Position numbers and translations under genes: made by a program. Positions 54,833 to 64,000 of a DNA stretch of 64,000 bases are shown here, one piece after another (position 1 is the stretch's first letter; each line of letters begins with the position of its first letter). Source of the stretch: Batkoa obscura (lineage: Eukaryota; Entomophthoromycota; Entomophthoromycetes; Entomophthorales; Batkoaceae); assembly GCA_030770535.1 (NCBI GenBank), contig JASVEC010000007.1, positions 1,364,001 to 1,428,000 of the forward strand, given 5' to 3'. The notes beneath the pieces are model-generated. The model had not been told where the DNA came from and searched no databases. It saw only the letters and a list, made by a program, of their open reading frames with translations.

Positions 54833-57800
54833 ATGGGTGATAATTTACCAATTCGTTTTCGAGAACATATCCAGGTAATTTATAGAATGATATGTTTTCG
54901 TGTAACTAAATCAAGACTTTTAGCTCCAAACCCTTGGAGTGAACACTGATGCCATTGGGTTCAACACCTTAACCATGGAATCAGATAAATACATCTGTAT
55001 TCGAGAAAAAGATGGACAACAAAACCAAGTAATAATTATTGATCTTTCAGACGTCAATAACTTATTGAAACGTCCTATTACTGCTGATTCCGCTATTATG
55101 CACTTAAATGAAAAGATAATTGCTTTAAAAGGTATAAATTTTGTTATAAACTATTATTAGTTACTAATTCATTAAAAAGCTGGAAATCAACTTCAAATAT
55201 TCAATCTTGAAACAAAAACAAAGCTAAAATCTCACCTTATGAGTGATAGTGTAGTATTCTGGAAATGGGTCAATGATAAAACTTTAGGCTTAGTAACAGA
55301 AAGATTTGTATTTCATTGGTCTTTAGATGGTGATAGCCAACCAATAAAAGCCTTTGAAAGACATTCAAGTCTTAATGGATCCCAAATTATCAACTATCGT
55401 ACTAATAAAGAGATGAACTGGTCCATGTTAATTGGTATATCTGCTAAGGTATGTAGTTTTCTTCATTTGATGATAAATATTAAAATTTGGCAATAGGATG
55501 GAAAAGTTGTGGGTGCTATGCAGCTTTATAATAAAGACAGAAATGTAAGTCAACCTATCGAAGCTCATGCTGCGGCTTTTGCTGAAATTAAGTTAGATGG
55601 CGGAGCTTCAAATACCAAATTATTCTCATTTGCCGTCCGTACGGCAACTGGAGCTAAAGTACATATTGTTGAAATTGATCATAAAGACCAAAATCCAGTA
55701 TATACTAAAAAACAAGTTGATTTATTTTTCCCACCAGAAGCCACAAATGATTTCCCTGTTGCAATGCAGATTGTTGAAAAACAATCAATTATTTATTTAG
55801 TCACTAAATACGGTTTTATACATCTTTATGATCTCTTAAATGGTGACTTGATTTATTACGGGAGAATTTCTGGTGATACCATTTTTGTTACAGCTGAACT
55901 TGAGGAGCAAGGTGGAATAATTTCTGTTAATCGTAAAGGACAGGTTTTATCTGTGAGTCTTAACGAAAGCACAGTTGTTCCATATATATTGAACAATAGT
56001 AACAACATAGATCTAGCTCTTAGATTAGCTTCAAGATGTAATTTACCTGGAGCTGAAGATCTTTATATTCAAAAGTATAATCAATTATTTTCTTCCGGAA
56101 ACTTCAGTGAGGCAGCCAAAGTTGCAGCAACTTCTCCTAGTGGTATTTTAAGGACCCCAAGCACAATTGAACAATTCAAACAGATCCCAGTCACCCCTGG
56201 ACAAACTTCACCAATTCTTCAATACTTTGGTATTTTGTTAGAAAAGGGAGAGTTAAATAGTTTCGAATCTATTGAATTAGCTCGTCCTGTGCTCCAACAA
56301 GGTCGTAAACAATTGTTGGAAAAATGGCTTAAAGAAAACAAACTCAGTTGTAGCGAAGAATTAGGTGACATCATCAAACAATTTGATACTACCCTAGCTT
56401 TATCTGTTTATTTACGTGCTAATGTTTCCCAAAAAGTAGTAAATGCCTTTGCTGAGCTAGGTGAATTCCCAAAGATTATCCTTTATGCCAAAAAATCCGG
56501 ATACCAACCTGACTATGTATTCCTACTTTCTCACATTTTAAGAGTCAATCCGGAAAAGGGTGCTGAGTTTGCTTCTTTATTAGTAAATGACGAATCTGGA
56601 CCTTTAGTTGAAATTGAAAGAGTTATGGATATATTCTCACAATTCAATATGATACAGCCAGCCACTTCATTCCTTCTAGACGCACTTAAAGGAAATAAAC
56701 CTGATCAAGGTCATCTCCAAACAAGACTTTTAGAAATGACTTTGTTAAATGCTCCACAAGTTGCTGATGCTATCCTTGGAAATGAAATGTTCAGCCATTA
56801 TGATAAAACTTCGGTCGCAGCACTTTGTGAGAAAGCAGGCCTTTATCAAAGAGCGCTTGAGCATTATACTGATCTTTATGATATCAAACGAGTAATAGTC
56901 AACATCCATCTTTTGAAGCCTGAATGGATTATTGATTACTTTGGTCGTCTTTCTGTTGAAGATTCAATCGAATGTTTGAAAGAGATGCTTGCAAATAATA
57001 TCCGTCAAAACTTACAAATTGTTATCCAAATAGCTTCCAAATACTCTGATTTATTATCTGCAGAGCGTTTAATCGATTTATTTGAAACTTTCAAAACTTA
57101 TGAAGGGCTTTACTATTACCTTGGAACAATTGTTAACACCAGTCAAGATCCTGAAGTACATTTCAAATATATTCAAGCAGCTTGTTTCACTGGTCAAATG
57201 AAAGAAGTAGAAAGGATCTGTCGTGAAAGTAATTATTATGATGGTGAAAGAGTTAAAAATTTCTTAAAAGAAGCAAATCTTCAAGATCTTATCCCACTTG
57301 TTATTGTCTGTGATAGATTTGATTTTGTTCATGACCTTATTTTACATCTTTATAAAAATAATTTCCATAACTTCATTGAAATTTATGTCCAAAAAATCAA
57401 TTCCAGCCGTACTCCTGTAGTCATTGGTGCTCTTTTAGATGTCGATTGCGATGAAAGTATCATCAAAAACTTACTTATGTCTGTTCAAGGACCTTTCCCA
57501 GTAGATGAACTTGTTGAAGAGGTTGAAAAAAGAAACCGTCTTAAACTTATCCGTCCATGGTTAGAAGTTAAAATCAATAATAATAACCAAGATCCAGCCA
57601 TGTACAATGCATTAGCTATGATCTACATTGATGGCAACAATAACCCTGAACAATTTTTGAGAAGCAATCAACTTTATGACCCTCGTATTGTTGGTCGTTA
57701 TTGTGAAAAGCGTGATCCTTATCTTGCTTTTGTTGCTTATGAACAAGGTCAATGTGATCATGAACTTATCCAAGTAACTAATGATAACTCAATGCACAAA

Positions 57801-60094
57801 TATCAAGCACGTTATCTTATTCAACGTCAAGATTCCGATTTATGGGCCACTGTTTTAGATGAATCTAACTCTCACCGTGGTATCTTAGTTGATCAAATCG
57901 TAAACTCTGCCATTTCAGAAGCACAAATTCCTGAAGCCGTATCTGTCACCGTAAAAGCATTTATTGCTGCAGGTCTTTCTAAAGAATTACTTGAGCTTCT
58001 TGAGAAAGTTGTCCTTGAACCAACTATGTTTAGTGAGAATGCCAATTTACAAAATCTCATGATCCTCACAGCTTCAAAGTCTTGCCCTGAAAAAGTCATG
58101 GGTTATTTAGAACGTCTTAACAATTATGAATCTAATGAAGTTGCTAGAATTTTAGTAGAATCCCAGCTTTATGAGGAAGCCTTTTATATCTATAACAAAT
58201 ACAGTGCCCACTCCGAAGCTGTAAATGTACTCATTGATCATCTTCATGATGTTGATAGAGCTTATGATTTTGCTGAAAAAGTTAACTCTCCTAATGTTTG
58301 GAGCAAATTAGGTAAAGCACAGCTTGCTCAAAATAGAGTTAAAGAAGCCGTTGATTCTTATATTCGTTCCAACGATTCATCCAATTATATGGAAGTAATT
58401 AAAGTTGCACAACAAAATGATCGTTATGAAGATTTAGTTCGTTATTTACAAATGGCACGTCTTCAAACTCGTGAAACTATGGTTGATACCGAACTTTTAT
58501 ATGCTTATGCTAAAACTAGTCGTATATCCGATATTGAATCAACTTTAAGTGGGCCTAATATTGCTCAAGTTCAAAATGTTGGTGATCGCTGTTTCAATGA
58601 TGGTTTATACCATGCAGCTAAAATTTTATTTTTAAGTATTTCCAACTGGGGATCACTTGCCTCTACTCAAGTTCGTTTAGGTGAGTTTCAAGCTGCTGTT
58701 GATAGTGCACGCAAAGCCAATAATACTCGTGTATGGCGCCAAGTTCATGATGTTTGTATTGAACAAAATGAATATCGTTTATCCCAAATTTGTGGTTTGA
58801 ATCTTGTGATTCATACTGACGAACTTCAAAGCATTATTAGACTTTATGAAAATAATGGTATCACTGATCAATTATTAGAACTTCTTGAAGCTTCTTTAGG
58901 TTTAGAACGTTCTAACATGGCAATGTTTACTGAACTTACTGTTTTATATACTAAATATCGTCCAGAAGCTGTAATGGAACATCTTAAACTTTATAGTTCT
59001 CGTGTAAGTCTTCCAAAAGCTATTAAAGCATGTGAGGAAGCTCATCTCTGGTCTGAGTTAGTATTCTGTTATACCCATTATGATGAATATGATAATGCAG
59101 CTAATACCATGATGAAACATTCTGCCTCAGCTTGGGATCATTCTAGCTTCAAAGATGTTATTTCTAAAGTTAATAATTTAGAAATTTACTATCGTGCACT
59201 TCAATTTTATTTAGAAGAACAACCTTTACTCATCACTGATTTACTTTCTGCTATTACCAACCGTGTTGATCATACTCGGGTTGTTCAAATCTTTGATAAA
59301 TCAAACAATATTCCACTCATTCGCTCTTATTTGGTTGCTGTACAAAAAGTCAACAATCGTGCAGTCAATAATGCATATAATCAACTTCTTATTGATGAAG
59401 AAGATTATCAATCACTTCAAAATTCAATTGAAAGTTATGATAATTTTGATAACATTGAACTTGCTCAAAGACTAGAGAAACATGAGCTTTTGGAATTCCG
59501 TAGGATAGCTGCTCGTCTTTATAGAGTAAGGTTAATTTTTAAAAGTCTATAATTATAATTAATAGTTTTGTTTAGATTAATAAACGTTGGGAACAATCAA
59601 TTAGTCTTTCCAAAAAAGATCAAATGTTTAGAGATGCTATGGACACTGCCTCTTCTTCAAGAAACAAAGAAATTGCTGAAGATTTACTTAAATTCTTTGT
59701 CGAAAATGAATTAAAGGAGTACTTTACTGCTTGCTTAACCATATGTTATGACCTTATCCGTCCTGATGTAGCTATGGAATTAGCCTGGCGCCATCGTATA
59801 TCCGATTATGTTATGCCTTACATGATCCAAGTAATTAGAGAATATACAAGTAAAGTTGATAAATTGGAAAAAGCTAATGAAGAGAGAACTAAAAGAGAAG
59901 AAGCTCAACAAAAACAAGAACAAAGTGCACCTATTATTAATCCAGGAGCATTAGGTAATCCTTTAATGATAACTCAAGGTAATATGGGTATGCAGCAATC
60001 TTCAATTCCTATGCAAGGTTATAGATCCAATTCTGGACCTGGACAAAGTTATCCAATGAATAATAATAATCAATATAACAATTTACCATTTTAA
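54833..60094 (+). CDS. CHC1: Clathrin heavy chain
   Basis: Exons: 54833-54874, 54924-55131, 55180-55448, 55497-59525, 59576-60094. It starts [20 protein letters not shown] with the terminal beta-propeller ([18 protein letters not shown]), the linker, then CHCR alpha-zigzag repeats through residue about 1,600, and a C-terminal trimerisation domain ([40 protein letters not shown]). The last 60 residues are a Gln/Asn/Gly-rich QLxx-like tail ending NNLPF. It forms triskelia for endocytosis and TGN traffic. About 1,690 residues, as usual. Codons use C at third positions far more than the Furry gene, so it is likely highly expressed. The first intron lies 42 bases after ATG. Confidence 0.98.
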
Positions 60095-61620
60095 TTATAT
60101 CAAGTGAGCTACAACAATGCTAAACTCCCTTTTTATGTATATGATAGTTGAAGGATAACTTTTTGGCTATAATTTTATTCTTTTATAAACACTATTTTTT
60201 CGATATATACATTATTAAAGATATTTCCATTTTATTATTGGTTTTTTAAAATTTAATAAAGTTCTAAGTAAGTTTATTTAGTTTATTTTGTATTTGTTTT
60301 ATTTTCAAAATTATAATAGTGTAAATTATTCTATTATTCATTGGTAACAGAGAAAGAACGTAGAGTGACGGATACGGATATTATAGAACAAAAACTTAAT
60401 TATACTAGTTTTTAAAGTATAAAACTACAGGGTATCGTGTTATTTATTATAAGTATGATAAAGATCAGGAGGTACAGATGCATAGATTATAAACTAGTAA
60501 TGTAACTAAACTAGATTTTAAAAAATAAAGTTTATAGACCCTTGTTGTTATTAGTCCAAAACCAAAATATGAATTAAGTTATAAATCAAAAAATTAATAC
60601 ATGATAAATTATTTAGTATATAAATATAATAATCTATGATTTTTATAACAAGATAGAGTTTGAAATCATAGTTGCTATTTTTCAAATAGAACAATGATAA
60701 TATAAATTATTAAATGATGAACTTGTTATTAAATGATAAAATTAATAAAATTGTTATAAATTAGCAGTTTTTAGGATACTATTGAATTGTTTAATTAACT
60801 TTATAGGGTTCTTTTAGTAATAATTAGCATAATAATTATTAAGGAATAGCATAAAAATATTAAATAAATTAATATTGGGTTTTATTACTAAATTAAATTT
60901 AAAACTTTAGTCTCAATATTTTTTATTTGAATCTTGATGTAAAAAGAGCGTGGTTGACTTTGGAATTTTAAAACTCAATAACTGGAGATAAATGAAAAGT
61001 TTGAATAAAACATCATAATGCCATCATAACTTTCCAAGACTTTTTAACCGACATTAGAGCGTTATCATAAAAATACAAACTGTAGCATAAAACAAGTTGA
61101 ATCGAATAGCAATAAAACTTCACTAACTTGTTCCTCTTAAATTTAAGAATAAAAAGATCAATTGTAATAACTCAAATCCGAAACATTGGGTTAATAAAAA
61201 CAACAATTAAAGTTAAAAACATCACAACAAAAATATTAATGAAACAAAACCAACATCAATTAATAGCTGCATAATTGATAAATGCTATCCGTTAGCATAT
61301 CAGTTCAATATCAAATCATCCTATTAATGATTAGCATTTAAGACATATTAAACAAAAGGACAAATAAGAGTCATAGGAAATTTTTTAACATCCATTTTTA
61401 TTGGTATTAGAATAGTCAATTTTTCAGGGGTAATAGCATAACTGTAGGAATGAGTTAAATAGGAGATCTATTTTGAGCTAAATCTTTCAGGTTTTATAGA
61501 CAATATTAATTAAGAGCCACTCAAATTAAATTATTAAAAAAAAGTATATAAACAATAATAATCACATTGAATTTATTTAAAAAAATATAACAATCAAGAC
61601 TAAAAGTTAATAAAAACAAA
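60095..61620. other. Spacer, about 1.5 kb
   Basis: Downstream of clathrin, upstream of the small DUF2015-like gene. It is AT-rich without convincing frames or repeats. T-rich 3' UTR-like sequence is present at 60170-60260. Confidence 0.4.
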
Positions 61621-61935
61621 ATGTTAAGTTTGACCATGATGGTACCTAAAATCTTCCGTAGAAGAAGATCCGTTTATGAAGAAGATATAGCTAAGGGATT
61701 AAATAGTGATAATTTTAATTTAAAAGATAACATTAAAAATAATGACGATGAAAGAGGATTAGATTCCGAATTAGTAGAAGATATAATGGAGGAAGATGCT
61801 TGTGATTTTGATGAAGCAAGATTATTACTTTTTTATAAAAAATGTTGTGAAAATAACATTGATCCTATATCTGGTTTACCCTTAGATCCTAAAGCTGGTT
61901 TCTTTCCTAAAAAATCGGAAATCGCTAGCAACTGA
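61621..61935 (+). CDS. Small fungal protein, DUF2015-like
   Basis: 104 residues, one exon, starting MLSLTMMVPKIFRRRRSVYE. An acidic middle is followed by MEEDACDFDEARLLLFYKKC and then NNIDPISGLPLDPKAGFF. The closing DEARxL ... IDPxTGxPxDPK pattern is that of the fungal DUF2015 family, whose function is not known. An in-frame Met at residue 6 or 7 could also be the start. The gene stands alone between two repeat-bearing spacers. Confidence 0.6.
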   Translation: MLSLTMMVPKIFRRRRSVYEEDIAKGLNSDNFNLKDNIKNNDDERGLDSELVEDIMEEDACDFDEARLLLFYKKCCENNIDPISGLPLDPKAGFFPKKSEIASN

Positions 61936-62495
61936 TTGCTATATCTTTGAAAACTTTTTCATGTTATATACTTTGCTTTTCTAATATATCAATTTTATCT
62001 CTCCTTTTTTTTATATCTTTGGCATATACTGTAATTAAAATAAAAATCCCCATCCTATAATTTTATTTAATTCTTATTTTGTAATTTATTATTATAAGTT
62101 ATTGTACTCTAGATATTATAATGTATTGAACCCTTGAGAATATAGTAATAATGTGATCATTAGGATAGAGATCAAAATCCCAAATATTTTAGTATTTAAA
62201 GATCATTTTTAAAAACTAATCTCTTACATAAGCTAAGGTAATTGAAATTAACATTCTTTAAAGTATATTCAAAATTATTTCTAAGAAATTATTTCTAAAA
62301 AATTATTTGAAAAATTGAACTGAGAAAAGCTAACAAAAATTCATAATTAAATTATTTTTTATTATTATAAAAGTATATTATTCCCTCTCTAATATCCAAT
62401 ATACTTATTAAAATTAAAATACTAAAAATTCTCTATAATAAGCCATCGACTTTTATTTCCTCTGCTAAATAAAATAGTTTAATAAACTCTTATTG
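61936..62495. other. Spacer, about 560 bases
   Basis: 3' region of the DUF2015-like gene, AT-rich, nothing else visible. Confidence 0.4.
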
Positions 62496-62588
62496 GGGAT
62501 GTATTTTTTAAGAATTTTACTAACAATTTTTTCGCTCAAATAGTGCTCAAAAAATGGAAACGATAATGAAGCCAAAAAAAATACCCCC
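62496..62588 (+). mobile_element. Foldback MITE copy (family GGGGATG)
   Basis: GGGATGTATTTTTTAAGAAT at the left and AAAAAATACCCCC at the right. TATTG flanks on both sides (62491-62495 and 62589-62593) look like a 5-base target duplication. Confidence 0.85.
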
Positions 62589-62755
62589 TATTGTTTAAAA
62601 TTAATTTATTCTAACCGTGACCCTTAAATTTTTTAAAATTAATTGTTTCAACCATTTTTTTTTAATAAGTGTTAAAAAAGGATGGGGCTATTAAATAAAA
62701 TAGAGTTTGGGTATAATGTAATAATTTAGGGTATAGAGTTCTCTATTAAATGATG

Positions 62756-62855
62756 TGGGGATGTATTTTTTTGTTTAAGAATTTTACTAACAATCTTTCC
62801 ACTCAAATAGCGCTTAAAAGATAGAAAAAGTAATGAAGCTAAAAAAACATCACCA
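62756..62855 (+). mobile_element. Foldback MITE copy (family GGGGATG)
   Basis: Both ends present: TGGGGATGTATTTTTTTG... and ...AAAAAACATCACCA, near-consensus body, about 100 bp. Confidence 0.85.
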
Positions 62856-63220
62856 TATAGTGTACATAGTATTAAATACAATCACTTTAAGAAGAACTAT
62901 TTTTAATAAATTAAATTATTAAATTGAAGTAATTAACTTAAAAACTAGATGATATTTAACAATTAAAATTACTGGAATTTTATTCAACTTTTTTACACAG
63001 AAAACTATATTATCAATTGTCCAAAATTTTGTCGATTTATCTCAATAATAAACTCACCTTTTATAATTTAATATTTATTATTTTAATTAATAATCAACGA
63101 ATAGTAAAGTTTCTTCAAAAAAAACAAATTAAAAACAAAAATGAATAAACCATTAAAACAAAAGTTTCTTATATTTCAAAGTAACACATTTGTATTATTG
63201 ACAACTAGGAAAACTTCATC
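62856..63220. other. Spacer, 365 bases
   Basis: Between two MITE copies of the same orientation. AT-rich, no gene. Confidence 0.4.
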
Positions 63221-63320
63221 TGGGGATGTATTTGTGTTTAAGAATTTTACTACTAATTTTTCCACTCAAATAGTGCTTAAAAGATGGAAAAAGTGATAAA
63301 GCCAAAAAAAAATATCCCTA
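63221..63320 (+). mobile_element. Foldback MITE copy (family GGGGATG)
   Basis: TGGGGATGTATTTGTGTTTA... to ...AAAAAAAAATATCCCTA, about 100 bp. Confidence 0.85.
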
Positions 63321-64000
63321 TCTCATTTTATTTATTAAAATGTAATCCAATTATTAGAAAATAATTTATTAAATTTCAAATATAGCAACTATCTCAAAAA
63401 ATGTATCTTCAATTTCATTAAAAAAAGTATAATTCAACAACACATCAAAAAGTTGGCATGATAAATAAGCTCATAGCTCCAACCTCACCTTAAGAAAAAG
63501 ATACTATTTAAAAATAAAAACCAAACTTCTACTTTAAGATTCCAAACTTTCTAGTAATAAAATCTACCTCCTTTGGAGCATATGTTGCCTTAAAATAAAA
63601 CCCATTATCATTCATTTTCTTGATATTATATAATACCCATTTCATTTAACTACTAACTTAAAACCATTTGATTGGTCATCCTTATGTTCTCTTCAAATTT
63701 CGGTTGAAAATCTACCGAGATTGATGTTAATTGGTTGTCTTAAACCAAAATAAGGAACTTTACAACAATCTATGGTACTAAAGCCTCAATTAGGAGTATC
63801 CTAATAAACTAAACAACCATTTTAATTGGTTATAATATAAGTTCTTTTTGGTCCAGTGTTCAATTTTAAAAAAAATTAAAAAGTAAGAAATTTCTCTTAT
63901 AAAAGTGTGGAGGGGGTTTAATAAAATAGATAAAAAATAAGGGTCAAATGAGAATTGATTGGTTGTTTAAGTGGAGTTATTAATATTGAACAAAAAAAGA
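63321..64000. other. Right flank, about 680 bases
   Basis: The window ends in non-coding DNA. A slightly more GC-rich segment at about 63600-63800 has no usable frame on either strand. Nothing supported. Confidence 0.4.

Overview
The window is nuclear DNA from an AT-rich fungus. Genes are cut by short GT-AG introns of about 35-100 bases with CTAAC/TTAAC-like branch points, and the products are fungal: a Boi-type SH3-SAM-PH scaffold, an Nrg1-like C2H2 repressor, an FSH1-type hydrolase and a Tao3/Furry protein. TIM21, a mitochondrial-type uS8, a HisRS with a presequence and a P450 point to an aerobic species with real mitochondria, which argues against the equally AT-rich anaerobic gut fungi. 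Base composition, asparagine tracts and the repeat load would suit Mucoromycota, perhaps Glomeromycotina, but the lineage is an inference.

Layout. 1-18 kb is gene-dense: the 5' end of an arrestin-like gene, a three-KH RNA-binding protein with a predicted 11-base microexon, SNRNP27, a CS-domain/Sel1/tail-anchor protein, mitochondrial-type HisRS, a Gyp1/TBC1D22 Rab-GAP, a Boi scaffold, an FSH1 hydrolase, tRNA-Ser(GCT), CK2 beta and a Sec7-PH ARF-GEF. 19.6-36.5 kb holds a Caj1/Djp1 J-protein, POLA2, the 7.5-kb Furry/Tao3 gene, a 4-TM orphan, an SDR enzyme, a BORCS6-like coiled-coil protein, an unknown protein and an AT-hook protein. 36.5-42.7 kb is gene-poor, with only the zinc-finger gene, tRNA-Ala(AGC) and repeats. 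42.7-48.9 kb carries a P450, twinfilin, TIM21 and a second 4-TM orphan. 48.9-52.6 kb is a repeat island. Then come eL34, mitochondrial uS8, clathrin heavy chain, a DUF2015-like small protein and a repeat-bearing right flank.

Mobile DNA. A short foldback MITE family of about 100 bp occurs ten times (nine near-complete copies and one half copy). Two copies sit inside a decayed DNA-transposon transposase, and next to them lie a third copy and a solo LTR. A second, different 220-bp TA-flanked MITE has perfect 35-base inverted repeats. Two related solo LTRs are present.

The genes are housekeeping genes with no operon-like logic, though several serve membrane traffic and polarity (clathrin, Rab-GAP, ARF-GEF, Boi, Furry, twinfilin, BORCS6-like). 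I found no convincing new defence or biosynthetic system. The best leads are introns placed at or inside start codons in three genes, the CS-Sel1-tail-anchor architecture, the nested MITE insertions, and a structured intergenic segment at 40.2-40.4 kb that may encode an RNA.
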